Assembly: GCF_900239345.1 (NCBI RefSeq)
Contig: NZ_OESZ01000023.1
Span: 240,165-304,164, forward strand
Length of the DNA stretch: 64,000 nt
DNA from: Tenacibaculum dicentrarchi
GTDB taxonomy: Bacteria > Bacteroidota > Bacteroidia > Flavobacteriales > Flavobacteriaceae
Direction of reading: 5' to 3'
Shown here one piece after another: positions 1-8,144 of the stretch (the first letter of the stretch is position 1; every line of letters starts with the position of its first letter). Under the pieces are notes generated by a model. The model was not told the DNA's origin, did no database searches, and saw only the letters and a program-made list of their open reading frames with translations. Made by a program: the position numbers and the translations under genes.

Positions 1-686
1 TCTAGCGCCCAAATATCCGTATCTTGTCCTTTGTCTCTATTTACAAATTCGCCCGATAACCAATAATATTCTTTACCATTTGGGTTTTTACGTTTGTCAA
101 AACTCTCTTTCCAATAGCCATTTGCCTGACGACAAACACGAATCCCTTTTATTTCTTCTTCTTTTAATTTTGGAATATTTACATTTAAAACCACCCCATC
201 AGGCAAGCCATTTTCTAGTACATTTACGACTATTTTTTCTATAAATTTTTTAGCAGCTCTAAAATCGGCATGCCAGTCAAAATCTAATAACGAAAAACCA
301 ATTGCAGGAATCCCTTCAATACCCGCTTCAACAGCAGCACTCATAGTTCCTGAATAAATAACATTTATCGATGAATTTGCACCGTGGTTAATTCCTGAAA
401 CACATAAATCGGGCGTGCGGTTTAAAATTTCATTTTTAGCCATTTTAACACAATCGGCAGGCGTACCCGAACAACTGTATTCTATTTGCGGGCCTTGGTC
501 AATTGTAATAGGATTACAATGCAATACGTTGTTTACCGTAATGGCATGCCCCATACCGCTTTGTGGGCTATCGGGCGCTACTACAACGACATCACCTATT
601 TTATTCATTATTTCAATAAGCATGCGAATACCTGGTGCGGTAATTCCATCATCATTGGTCACCAAAATTAAGGGTCTTTCTTGCAT
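1..686 (-). CDS. surE: 5'/3'-nucleotidase SurE (3' end cut by window edge)
   Basis: SurE hydrolyses nucleoside 5'- and 3'-monophosphates and is a cytosolic metal-dependent phosphatase linked to stress survival. Translating the minus strand from an ATG at 686 gives an N-terminus with the LVTNDDG motif (Asn11, Asp12, Asp13), then VAPDSPQSGMGHAIT and SGINHGANSS, the usual SurE metal and phosphate-binding segments. About 228 residues are visible and the stop lies beyond base 1, so the protein is slightly incomplete; family members are about 250-260 residues. A TACATTTG box at 705-712 on the minus strand fits the -7 element of a Bacteroidota promoter and supports this start. It is divergent from the protease gene at 973. 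Confidence 0.93.
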   Translation of the reverse strand, partial: MQERPLILVTNDDGITAPGIRMLIEIMNKIGDVVVVAPDSPQSGMGHAITVNNVLHCNPITIDQGPQIEYSCSGTPADCVKMAKNEILNRTPDLCVSGINHGANSSINVIYSGTMSAAVEAGIEGIPAIGFSLLDFDWHADFRAAKKFIEKIVVNVLENGLPDGVVLNVNIPKLKEEEIKGIRVCRQANGYWKESFDKRKNPNGKEYYWLSGEFVNRDKGQDTDIWAL

Positions 687-704
687 AGTATGTTAGTTTT
701 ACAA

Positions 705-712
705 CAAATGTA
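705..712 (-). promoter_or_regulatory. -7 promoter box of surE
   Basis: TACATTTG matches the Bacteroidota -7 consensus TAnnTTTG and lies 18 bases before the surE ATG. No clear TTTG -33 element is seen at the usual 19-20 base spacing. Confidence 0.5.
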
Positions 713-972
713 ACATAAAAAAAGCACTCTTATTTTAACATTTTATAAAGATAAAAACCTGAATTTTATACGTAAAATTGTAAGAATCAAAGCCCAACAA
801 AATGCTACAATTAATTATATATGTATCTATTTATATCCTTAACACGTTTTTTTGATCATAATTCCTTTAAATAAAGGAAAGAAGTTGTTATAAAAAACAT
901 CAAAATTAATAAATTGGCATTATTTTAGTAGATTAGCAATGCTAAGTACATCATTAAAAATATAGAAGAGAT

Positions 973-3105
973 ATGAAGAAGAAGTTTATCATTCCATTTT
1001 TAGCCGTTATTGTATTTTTTTCAAACACCATTTATTCAAATACAACTTCAGATAAAAATCATAACAAAGACCCTGAAAAAGATCGGGTAATTGTATATGT
1101 TTTAAAAAATATTTTAAGCAGATATCATTATGTTCAAAAAGAATTAAATGATGAATTTTCCGAGTATGTTTACACCTCTTTTATAGACGGTTTAGACCCT
1201 AATAAGCGGTATTTTACTCAAGAAGATTTAATCGAATTTTCGCAATTTAAGTATCAGATAGATGACCAATTAAGAAACACAGAAATTCATTTTTACAAAT
1301 TGGTTTACAATCGGTTTTTAGAAAAATTAACTGCCGCAAAAAATAACTACCGTGCTTTATTAGCCCAACCTTTTAATTACAAAAAAAATGAAGTAATTAA
1401 TGTTGATTACGAAAAAATTCCGTTTGCTAAAAATGAAAGCGAATTGGTTGATTATTGGAGAAAACAGCTTAAATTATCAATATTAAGCAGAATTGAAGAT
1501 GCCGATGACACACAAAATAAAAAAGCTAAAAAAGATAAAAAATTAAAGCTTAAAAAATTCTATCAGCTAGAAATTGAAGCTCGAAAAGAAGTGTTAAAAA
1601 ACATGAACGAATTATACGAGCGTATTGATGAGCTTGAAAATTCTGATTGGTATTCTACCTTTTTAAACAGTGTGGTTAGCGGTTTTGACCCTCATACTAC
1701 GTATATGTCGCCAAGAATAAAATCTCGTTTTGACCAAGAAATGTCGGGTAAACTAGAAGGAATTGGCGCTCGTTTACAAAAAAAAGGAATGTACACACAT
1801 ATTGTAGAGCTAATTTCAGGCGGTCCAGCATGGAAACAAGGCGAATTAGAACCTGACGATATTATTTTAAAAGTAGCCCAAGGCGATGCTGAACCTTTAG
1901 ATATTGTAGGAATGCGCTTAGACGATGCTATTAAATTTATCAAAGGAAAAAAAGGAACAGAAGTTCGTTTAACGGTTAAGAAAAAAATTGACGGATCAAC
2001 CAAAATTATTCCAATTATTAGAGATGTTGTTGAATTAGATGAAACCTTTGTAAAATCGAGTATTGTTGAAAAAAATGGACAAAAGTATGGCGTTATCGAC
2101 CTGCCACGATTTTATATCGATTTCAATGATTTAAGCCGTAGAGATGCTGCTAAAGATATGGAGCAAGAAATTGAGCGTTTAAAGAGTGAAAACGTAAAAG
2201 GAATTATTGTCGATTTGCGTGACAACGGCGGAGGATCGTTAAAAACAGCCATCGAAATTGGCGGATTATTTATTAAAAAAGGTCCTATTGTACAAGTAAA
2301 ATACCGTGGAGAAGATCCTTTAATAAAAAATGATACCGATTCAAAAATACAGTGGGACGGTCCTTTGGTCGTTATGGTGAATGAGTTTTCGGCTTCGGCT
2401 TCTGAAATTTTTGCCGCTGCAATGCAAGACTATAAACGTGGTGTTATTATTGGCGGAAAACAAACTTACGGAAAAGGAACAGTTCAAAATGTGATGCCAA
2501 TTAATCGTTTTTATGAAAAATATCCAAGCGATTTAGGCGCCTTAAAAATGACCATTCAAAAATTTTATAGAATTAACGGTGGTTCTACTCAAATTGAAGG
2601 TGTTTATTCTGATATTCCATTACCTACCAGATATAGCTATATGAAATTTGGCGAACGTGATTTAGACGGTGCCTTGCCTTGGGATAAAGTCCTACAAGCC
2701 GATTATAACCCAACAAATTCGTATAGTAATTTTAACGATGCTGTTTATAATAGTAAGCAACGTGTATTAGAAAATGAGCGTTTTAATAAAATTAATAAAT
2801 ACGCAAAATGGCTAAAGAAAAATCAGGAAGAAAGAGTCTATTCATTAAAATATAGTACTTTTAAGAAGGAAAGTACTAAAAAAATTAAAGAAGGTGAACT
2901 TTTTAAAGACATCTTTAAATTCGATTCTAACTTAACTTTTAATTCGCCTAAATACGAAGTAAATCTTTTTACAAAAGACACTGTTTTAAAAGAAAAACGT
3001 GTGGTTTGGCATAAAAATTTAAAGAAAGATATTTATTTAAACGAAGCTTTAAATGTTCTGAGTGAATTAAAAATGAATCGAAATTACACGCTTGTAAAAC
3101 AATAA
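973..3105 (+). CDS. prc: Carboxy-terminal processing protease (Prc/Tsp type, peptidase S41)
   Basis: This is a periplasmic serine protease that degrades or trims proteins from their C-termini. Residues 1-23 form a signal peptide. A long N-terminal helical region is followed by a PDZ domain (about 240-340) and the S41 catalytic core, with NEFSASASE placing the nucleophile near Ser475 and YGKGTVQ placing the general-base lysine at Lys501. The 26-residue spacing is close to that of E. coli Tsp. The C-terminal 150 residues match the extension (DUF3340-like) found in Prc but absent from short CtpA proteins, and the 710-residue length fits Prc. It stands alone, divergent from surE, and ends in its own terminator at 3112-3146. 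Its substrates cannot be read from the sequence. Confidence 0.93.
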   Translation: MKKKFIIPFLAVIVFFSNTIYSNTTSDKNHNKDPEKDRVIVYVLKNILSRYHYVQKELNDEFSEYVYTSFIDGLDPNKRYFTQEDLIEFSQFKYQIDDQLRNTEIHFYKLVYNRFLEKLTAAKNNYRALLAQPFNYKKNEVINVDYEKIPFAKNESELVDYWRKQLKLSILSRIEDADDTQNKKAKKDKKLKLKKFYQLEIEARKEVLKNMNELYERIDELENSDWYSTFLNSVVSGFDPHTTYMSPRIKSRFDQEMSGKLEGIGARLQKKGMYTHIVELISGGPAWKQGELEPDDIILKVAQGDAEPLDIVGMRLDDAIKFIKGKKGTEVRLTVKKKIDGSTKIIPIIRDVVELDETFVKSSIVEKNGQKYGVIDLPRFYIDFNDLSRRDAAKDMEQEIERLKSENVKGIIVDLRDNGGGSLKTAIEIGGLFIKKGPIVQVKYRGEDPLIKNDTDSKIQWDGPLVVMVNEFSASASEIFAAAMQDYKRGVIIGGKQTYGKGTVQNVMPINRFYEKYPSDLGALKMTIQKFYRINGGSTQIEGVYSDIPLPTRYSYMKFGERDLDGALPWDKVLQADYNPTNSYSNFNDAVYNSKQRVLENERFNKINKYAKWLKKNQEERVYSLKYSTFKKESTKKIKEGELFKDIFKFDSNLTFNSPKYEVNLFTKDTVLKEKRVVWHKNLKKDIYLNEALNVLSELKMNRNYTLVKQ

Positions 3106-3111
3106 TTAAAT

Positions 3112-3146
3112 AAAAAAGAGACTGCTAAAAAGTAGTCTCTTTTTTA
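3112..3146 (+). terminator. Rho-independent terminator of prc
   Basis: The stem AGAGACT (3117-3123) pairs with AGTCTCT (3134-3140), flanked by an A-run and a T-run, directly after the prc stop codon. Confidence 0.85.
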
Positions 3147-3169
3147 TTATTTTAAATTCTTATTTTTTT

Positions 3170-3263
3170 TGAAGCAACTTCCCGCTTTACGCACTCGCTT
3201 TTTTTATTTTTTAAAAATAAAAATAAAAAAGAGCTCAAACAATTGCTTCAATCGGGGCTAGGC
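3170..3263 (+). repeat. Interspersed intergenic repeat A, copy 1
   Basis: One of three related elements of about 90-95 bp (others at 7851-7941, inverted, and 24036-24130). Shared blocks in order are GAAGC, TCCCGCTT, GCACTCGCTTTTTT, an AT-rich spacer, GAGCTCAAACAA, TTGCTTCAAT and CGGGGCTAGG. GAAGCAA near the 5' end can pair with TTGCTTC near the 3' end, and CGCTTTTTT can pair with the A-run before GAGC. It lies between the convergent ends of prc and the DUF2797 gene. No coding potential or transposase is associated. Confidence 0.8.
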
Positions 3264-3267
3264 ATTT

Positions 3268-4068
3268 TTACTCACTTAGCACTTCTAGTTTAACCACCAA
3301 ACCTTCGTTAGAACGTACATTAAAAACAGTATCGTCTTCAAAAATTAAATACTGCCCTTTTACTCCAACTAAAACTCCCGTATAAGTTTCTGATTTTACA
3401 ATATTTAAACTCTTTGGTTTTAAAGGATATTTATCAACAGGAAAATTAATTGCCGTTTCTTTATTATTTTCAATAATATATTGCTGTGCTTGTTCAGGAA
3501 TAAATTCTTTTAATTTCTCTTTCCAAGATAGCAAACTTTCATCTTCAATATCGTTTTTTAGCATTTTTCGCCAATTGGTTTTATCGGCAACATGTGCTTT
3601 TAAAGCAACCTCTGTAATTCCTGCTAAATACCTGTTTGGCACTTCAACGATTTCAATAGCTTCATGTGCGCCTTGATCTATCCAACGAGTTGGCACTTGT
3701 GTTTTTCTAGTAACCCCCACTTTTACATTGCTAGAATTGGCTAAATACACAATATGAGGTTTTAATTGTACGCTTTTTTCATAGGCTAAATCTCTATCTT
3801 GAATATCTAAATGAGCTTTACTTAATTCAGGACGCATAATCCAATCGCCAGCATTTGGCGTTTCAAAAAAACACTTTTTACAAAAGCCTTGACGATATAT
3901 TTCTTTTTCTAAATGACAATTTAAACATTCATACCCAGCAAAACTTAGCGTTATTTTGTTCTGTAACAACTGATTCATATTTATAAAATCAGTTTTCATA
4001 TCTAAATAATACTGAACTGTATCTAAATTTTCAGTGCGCATTTTTTTTAAAACTCCTTGGTATTCCAT
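3268..4068 (-). CDS. DUF2797 family zinc-ribbon protein
   Basis: A 266-residue protein recognised as DUF2797 from its layout. An N-terminal zinc-ribbon-like region has two cysteine pairs (CLNC near 48-51 and CKKC near 65-68), followed by the RPELSKAHLDIQDRDLAYE segment and a VKVGVTRKTQVPTRWIDQGA segment, a GIY-YIG-like arrangement. The biochemical function is unknown to me; a nucleic-acid role is only suggested by the zinc ribbon. It is convergent with prc and divergent from the GH3 gene, with 76 bases between the two starts. There is no signal peptide, so it should be cytosolic. Confidence 0.8.
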   Translation of the reverse strand: MEYQGVLKKMRTENLDTVQYYLDMKTDFINMNQLLQNKITLSFAGYECLNCHLEKEIYRQGFCKKCFFETPNAGDWIMRPELSKAHLDIQDRDLAYEKSVQLKPHIVYLANSSNVKVGVTRKTQVPTRWIDQGAHEAIEIVEVPNRYLAGITEVALKAHVADKTNWRKMLKNDIEDESLLSWKEKLKEFIPEQAQQYIIENNKETAINFPVDKYPLKPKSLNIVKSETYTGVLVGVKGQYLIFEDDTVFNVRSNEGLVVKLEVLSE

Positions 4069-4144
4069 GTCTTAAATTTTATTACTTTTAACCTTACAAA
4101 ATTACAGTAAAAAAACTGAATTAAATCGAATTAAGTTGTAACCT

Positions 4145-5653
4145 ATGTCGTTTCCATTTATAAATTCAATCATTTCCTGGTTTTTAAAAAAACGTAAACA
4201 CCAAGTAGAATTATTTTTAAAATATCCTATTGATGTTCAAAATGAATTGCTTCTAAAATTAATAAATACGGCTAAAAACACCGAATTTGGAGCTTCACAT
4301 AATTTTTTATCCATAGAAAACTATGCTGATTTTTCAAAAAATGTGCCGATACAAAAATATGAAAGCATCGAGCCGCTTATTGAACGCTGCCGAAAAGGAG
4401 AACAAAACCTATTTTGGCCTACACCTATTCGTTGGTTTGCAAAAAGCAGTGGAACAACCAATGCGAAAAGTAAATTTATTCCTGTTAGCAATCAGGCAAT
4501 TGAAGATTGTCATTTAAAGGCAGGGAAAGACATGTTGTGTTTGTATGTTTCGAACAACGAAAATTCGAAAATGTTTAAAGGAAAAGGCTTAAAATTAGGT
4601 GGTAGTACGGCTATTTACGAAAACAACAATTCATCTTTTGGCGATTTATCGGCAATTTTAACTAAAAACCTACCTTTTTGGGCCGATTTTAGCTCCGCTC
4701 CTAGTCACGAAGTTTCTTTAATGGCAGAATGGGAAACCAAAATGGAGGCTATTATTGAAGAAACTATTGATGAAGATATTACCAGCTTAGTAGGCGTTCC
4801 TAGTTGGATGTTAGTGCTTTTAAATAGGGTTTTAGAAAAAACAGGAAAAGATAATATATTGGAGGTTTGGCCTAATTTAGAGGTTTATTTTCATGGTGGC
4901 GTAAATTTTAATCCTTACCGAGAGCAGTATCAAAAATTAATTCCTAAAAAAGAGTTTAAATATTACGAAACTTATAATGCTTCGGAAGGTTTTTTTGCAA
5001 TTCAAGATGTAAATAATTCAGATGAATTACTACTAATGCTAGACTATGGAATTTTTTATGAGTTTATTCCAATGACACAATATGACTGCGAAAATTCTAC
5101 TGCAATTCCGTTATCGGAAGTAAAAACAGGTGTTAATTACGCCATTATAATTACCACAAACAGCGGTTTATGGCGTTATTTAATTGGCGATACTGTTCGT
5201 TTTACCAACACAAATCCGTATCGTATAAAAATTACAGGGCGCACCAAACATCATATTAATGTTTTTGGCGAAGAATTAATTATTGAAAATGCCGAAGATG
5301 CCTTAAAAATTGCCTGTAAAAAAACAAAAGCAAGTATTAGAGAATATACAGTTGGTCCTATTTTTATGATTGATAAAAATAGTGGTGGACATCAATGGAT
5401 TATCGAATTTGATAATTTACCCGAAAATATGGAGTATTTTACCCAATTATTAGACGATAATTTAAAAAAGATAAATTCTGATTATGAGGCTAAACGCTAT
5501 AATAACATGACCTTAACAATGCCTACAATACACATAGCACGTAAAAATTTATTTTACGATTGGTTTACTAAAAAAAGAAAATTAGGCGGTCAACATAAAG
5601 TGCCTCGTTTGTCTAATTCTCGTAATTTTGTAGAAGAATTACTCGAATTATAA
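4145..5653 (+). CDS. GH3 auxin-responsive promoter family protein (acyl-adenylating type)
   Basis: A 502-residue GH3-superfamily protein. Plant GH3 enzymes adenylate a carboxylic acid and transfer the acyl group to an amino acid. Visible family features are the phosphate-binding SSGTTNAKSKFIPVS segment near residues 100-114, the YFHGGVNFNPYREQY segment, the YYETYNASEGFFAIQ adenylate-site motif, and the RYLIGDTVRF stretch with the later ITGRTKHHINVFGEELIIENAE hinge region. The length fits bacterial members. Substrates in Bacteroidota are not established, so any link to a growth regulator would be speculation. It ends at a bidirectional terminator shared with the convergent protease gene. Confidence 0.88.
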   Translation: MSFPFINSIISWFLKKRKHQVELFLKYPIDVQNELLLKLINTAKNTEFGASHNFLSIENYADFSKNVPIQKYESIEPLIERCRKGEQNLFWPTPIRWFAKSSGTTNAKSKFIPVSNQAIEDCHLKAGKDMLCLYVSNNENSKMFKGKGLKLGGSTAIYENNNSSFGDLSAILTKNLPFWADFSSAPSHEVSLMAEWETKMEAIIEETIDEDITSLVGVPSWMLVLLNRVLEKTGKDNILEVWPNLEVYFHGGVNFNPYREQYQKLIPKKEFKYYETYNASEGFFAIQDVNNSDELLLMLDYGIFYEFIPMTQYDCENSTAIPLSEVKTGVNYAIIITTNSGLWRYLIGDTVRFTNTNPYRIKITGRTKHHINVFGEELIIENAEDALKIACKKTKASIREYTVGPIFMIDKNSGGHQWIIEFDNLPENMEYFTQLLDDNLKKINSDYEAKRYNNMTLTMPTIHIARKNLFYDWFTKKRKLGGQHKVPRLSNSRNFVEELLEL

Positions 5654-5680
5654 AAGCCGAAGTAGTACCTCGGCTTTTAA
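5652..5680. terminator. Bidirectional terminator between GH3 and BlaR1-like genes
   Basis: AAAAGCCGA (5652-5660) pairs with TCGGCTTTT (5670-5678) between two convergent genes. It overlaps the GH3 stop codon and is symmetric enough to serve both strands. Confidence 0.8.
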
Positions 5681-5689
5681 GTATGTAAT

Positions 5690-7213
5690 TTATTCTACAT
5701 TAAAACTAATTGGCAAAACATAGCCTGTTTCTACTACTTTTCCTGCTATTTCTCCTGGTATCATTTTAGGTAATTTTTGTAGTGCTGCTACAACTGCTGC
5801 TGCTATTTTTTTATGTGGCGTACGTGCTTTAACATCAACAATAGTACCTTTTTTATCAATTTTAAACTGAACATAAGCTCTCTTTTTTCCTGCAGATAAA
5901 CCTAATGAATTTACTAATTTAGTATCAAAATTTTCTTTCACAAAATGTAATAAACTGTTATTAAAACATTCTTTATCATTTTCTTGACAACCTGGAAATG
6001 TTGGTATTTTATCTAAATCGGAAAAAGTAATATTATTATTATCTACTAATTTTTTTAACCTTTTAGATTTAGATTCAGATTCAGATTCAAAAAAAAGCAT
6101 TTTTCTAGTATTAATAGTTTCAAAAATTCTAATTTTAATAGGTAAAGAATAATCTTCTAAACTATTTAATAAATCTTGATACTCTGTAAGTTCTTCACTT
6201 GATAATGCTGTAACTGTAAGTTCTTTTGTATTAGGGATATCATTTCCTGAATAAATATCAAGATATTTACTCTGATAACCACTAGAAGGTACGGCTGTTA
6301 TTTTACCATTTATAGTTTCATAAACCGTTACTGGTTGTTTTACTGATGGTTCAACTTCATTTTTTTCAACATTACAAGAAGTATATAAAACCATACTAAT
6401 CAATAATGGAACTAATATTAAATACTTCAATTGTTTTACTTCTTTTGATTTTCCTTTTGTCATCATAATAACTCTTTTTTTGATTAATGAATGTTTATAA
6501 AATTGATTGATAAATGAAATGTTGTCTACCTGAAAAACATCTGATAATAAATTATTTATATAATTTTCTTTTAATGTTTTTTTACTTAATTCATCATCAG
6601 AAAGATATTCATGTACTAAGGTTATTCTATTTTGATACACATAAACCATCGGATTAAACCACATAAAAATCCTTAGAAATTCAAAAAATAATAAATCAAG
6701 TGTATGTTTTTGTTTACTGTGTATCAATTCGTGTTGAATTATTTTTTCTTGTTTTTCTTCAGAAATCCCAGCACCTAAAAATATGTAGTTAAAAAATGAG
6801 AATGCTTTTGAGTTTTTAGGTAATAACACTAATTTATATCGGTTTCTTTTTTCGCTTCCGTATTTAAAAATTAAATGAATTATTTGATATAGCTTTATAA
6901 TGAATATTATAAAAAATAATAAACATCCAGCAATAAAAAGCACATCTAAATAATTTACAGATTGATAAAATGTTGATTTTTCTATAATATTTTGAGGTGA
7001 TAAAAATACTTCTGGTAATAAAATAGGATATTCCTGTTTTACTACTTTTTGTATTGTTGGTATTTTAAAAAATGGCAATAAAAATGAAATTACAGCAGTA
7101 CTTAATAAATAGCATCTGTTTTTAACAAAAAATGTTTCTTTACTTAAAAACAAATCATAAACAGCCACAAATAATACTTGAAATAAAATTACTTGAATAC
7201 TATAATTTATCAT
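5690..7213 (-). CDS. BlaR1/MecR1-like M56 membrane metallopeptidase with TonB-like C-terminus
   Basis: A 507-residue membrane protein. Membrane segments lie near residues 3-23, 34-49 and 89-115; a cytoplasmic zinc-protease motif HELIH is at 161-165, and a further membrane segment is near 262-280. In the M56 family such proteins sense a signal and cleave a partner BlaI-type repressor. Here the extracytoplasmic part is not a penicillin-binding sensor domain. The last 110 residues (FPGCQENDKECFNNSL to the end) look like a TonB C-terminal domain, a fusion often seen in Bacteroidota. The start overlaps the end of the BlaI-like gene by 4 bases, so the two are translationally coupled. The signal sensed is unknown. 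Confidence 0.85.
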   Translation of the reverse strand: MINYSIQVILFQVLFVAVYDLFLSKETFFVKNRCYLLSTAVISFLLPFFKIPTIQKVVKQEYPILLPEVFLSPQNIIEKSTFYQSVNYLDVLFIAGCLLFFIIFIIKLYQIIHLIFKYGSEKRNRYKLVLLPKNSKAFSFFNYIFLGAGISEEKQEKIIQHELIHSKQKHTLDLLFFEFLRIFMWFNPMVYVYQNRITLVHEYLSDDELSKKTLKENYINNLLSDVFQVDNISFINQFYKHSLIKKRVIMMTKGKSKEVKQLKYLILVPLLISMVLYTSCNVEKNEVEPSVKQPVTVYETINGKITAVPSSGYQSKYLDIYSGNDIPNTKELTVTALSSEELTEYQDLLNSLEDYSLPIKIRIFETINTRKMLFFESESESKSKRLKKLVDNNNITFSDLDKIPTFPGCQENDKECFNNSLLHFVKENFDTKLVNSLGLSAGKKRAYVQFKIDKKGTIVDVKARTPHKKIAAAVVAALQKLPKMIPGEIAGKVVETGYVLPISFNVE

Positions 7214-7578
7214 GACTTTTTGTTTTTATCGACTTCTTTTAAAATGCTTTCTAATTCTTTAATATCCATTTTATTTTCTTTCATAAAAAAAGACACCATA
7301 CTTTTAAAAGAACCTTCGAAATAACCGTTCATTAATTTATGTAAACTATCATTACTATACGCCGTTTTTTCTACCAACGGATAATAGACATAACCTCTAC
7401 CCTTTTGCTGATGTCCTACAAACTTTTTGGTTTCTAAAATTCTAATGATGGTTGACACCGTATTATAAGCGGGTTTTGGTGCTGGTAATTCCGTTATAAC
7501 TTCTTTTACCGAAGCTATTTTTAAACTCCATAATACCTGCATTATTTGCTCTTCGGCTTTTGTTAATTGTTTGCTCAT
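7210..7578 (-). CDS. BlaI/MecI/CopY family transcriptional repressor
   Basis: A winged-helix repressor of about 122 residues. The segment LTKAEEQIMQVLWSLKIASVKEV followed by PAYNTVSTIIRILETKKFVGHQQKGRGYVYYPL is typical of the BlaI DNA-binding domain, and the C-terminus is the dimerisation part. The ATG at 7578 is preferred over an in-frame ATG at 7608, because a TATATTTG -7 box at 7606-7613 would overlap the upstream one. The gene precedes the M56 protease in a two-gene operon. A 34-bp palindrome at 7613-7646 overlaps the promoter, so autorepression relieved by protease cleavage is likely by analogy with BlaI/BlaR1. Confidence 0.88.
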   Translation of the reverse strand: MSKQLTKAEEQIMQVLWSLKIASVKEVITELPAPKPAYNTVSTIIRILETKKFVGHQQKGRGYVYYPLVEKTAYSNDSLHKLMNGYFEGSFKSMVSFFMKENKMDIKELESILKEVDKNKKS

Positions 7579-7605
7579 TTTTTTACTATTTACTTTTATA
7601 CACTT

Positions 7606-7613
7606 CAAATATA
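7606..7613 (-). promoter_or_regulatory. -7 promoter box of the BlaI-like operon
   Basis: TATATTTG on the minus strand fits TAnnTTTG and abuts the palindromic operator. It predicts a short leader before the ATG at 7578. Confidence 0.6.
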
Positions 7614-7646
7614 ACTAAATAATTAGTTTAAACTAATTATTTAGTT
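7613..7646. promoter_or_regulatory. 34-bp perfect palindrome, probable BlaI-type double operator
   Basis: AACTAAATAATTAGT (7613-7627) is mirrored exactly by ACTAATTATTTAGTT (7632-7646) around a TTAA centre. Each half has the form ACTA-N6-TAGT, itself a small dyad, so two repressor dimers could bind side by side. It lies immediately upstream of the BlaI-like operon and touches its -7 box. Confidence 0.75.
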
Positions 7647-7727
7647 CAAAATGTTTTTAAGTATTAATTGACTTATTAATATAAGAACCTGTTTAAATTT
7701 TAAATAAAATGTTTTTTTAGATATAAA

Positions 7728-7820
7728 CGTCATGCTTAATTTATTTCAGCATCGCATAAAACTAAGAACTACGGCAAATCAGGATGTGAAACTGAAATAA
7801 ATTCAGTTTGACGGATTCGA
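7728..7820 (+). repeat. Hairpin repeat B, copy 1
   Basis: A 22-base arm at 7728-7749 pairs with 7792-7813, with 19 of 22 positions matching, around a 42-base loop that begins CATCGCATAA. A second, cleaner copy is at 32119-32203 with the same arms and loop start, and both are followed by a GATTCGAT block. It is noncoding and sits in the gap between the BlaI palindrome and repeat A copy 2. Confidence 0.75.
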
Positions 7821-7850
7821 TTTATTAGGGATAATAAATTGAGTAAATAT

Positions 7851-7941
7851 GCCTAGCCCCGATTGAAGCATTTGTTTGAGCTCCTTTTTTTGATTTTTCT
7901 TCAAAAAAAGAGCGAGTGCGGAAAGCGGGAAATTGCTTCAA
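7851..7941 (-). repeat. Interspersed intergenic repeat A, copy 2 (inverted)
   Basis: The minus strand carries the same ordered blocks as copies at 3170 and 24036: TGAAGCAATTTCCCGCTTTC, GCACTCGC, a T/A-rich centre, GAGCTCAAACAAATGCTTC and CGGGGCTAGG. It lies directly beyond the terminator of the predicted small RNA. Confidence 0.8.
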
Positions 7942-7958
7942 AAATTAAAATTTAGCAC

Positions 7959-7990
7959 AAAAAAAAAGCGACCCATCTCAGGGAAGCTTT
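7959..7990 (-). terminator. Terminator of the predicted small RNA
   Basis: On the minus strand AAAGC-TT-CCC pairs with GGG-TC-GCTTT around a TGAGAT loop, leaving two internal mismatches, and runs into nine T residues. Confidence 0.7.
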
Positions 7991-8070
7991 CCATTGGTTA
8001 ACAAAACCATGACACTATTTAAAGTGCCTAACAACACAACTAAATTGCTGACTTTTAAAAAAAAATCAGC
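7959..8070 (-). ncRNA. Predicted structured small RNA (~112 nt), family not identified
   Basis: The minus strand has a complete transcription unit without a coding region. A -33 TTTG (8101-8104), an exact 19-base gap and a TATATTTG -7 box (8074-8081) predict a start near 8070. The RNA begins with a GCTGA/TCAGC hairpin, followed by GGCACT/AGTGTC (one G-U pair) and TGGTT/AACCA hairpins. It ends in an AAAGC..CCC/GGG..GCTTT terminator with nine U residues ending at 7959. No tRNA, tmRNA, 4.5S SRP RNA or RNase P signature was recognised. It is divergent from lysS. Known Bacteroidota RNA families such as Flavo-1 were not excluded. Confidence 0.65.
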
Positions 8071-8073
8071 CTA

Positions 8074-8104
8074 CAAATATACAACTTTTTATACATTTAC
8101 CAAA
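8074..8104 (-). promoter_or_regulatory. Promoter of the predicted small RNA
   Basis: TTTG (8101-8104) and TATATTTG (8074-8081) are separated by exactly 19 bases on the minus strand, matching the Bacteroidota housekeeping promoter. No reading frame of useful length follows. Confidence 0.75.
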
Positions 8105-8144
8105 ATTTTTTCGTTTTTTAACAAAAAAGGTGATTTTGTTAATC

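Noticed and set aside
415..696. 93-residue plus-strand frame with a promising length
   Set aside because: It lies antisense to the well-supported surE coding region (LVTNDDG, SGINHGANSS) and has no signal, family motif or promoter.
7690..7712. CTGTTTAAATTT block shared with 53336 region as a defined mobile repeat
   Set aside because: The shared stretch is short and AT-rich, so the match may be chance in this genome.
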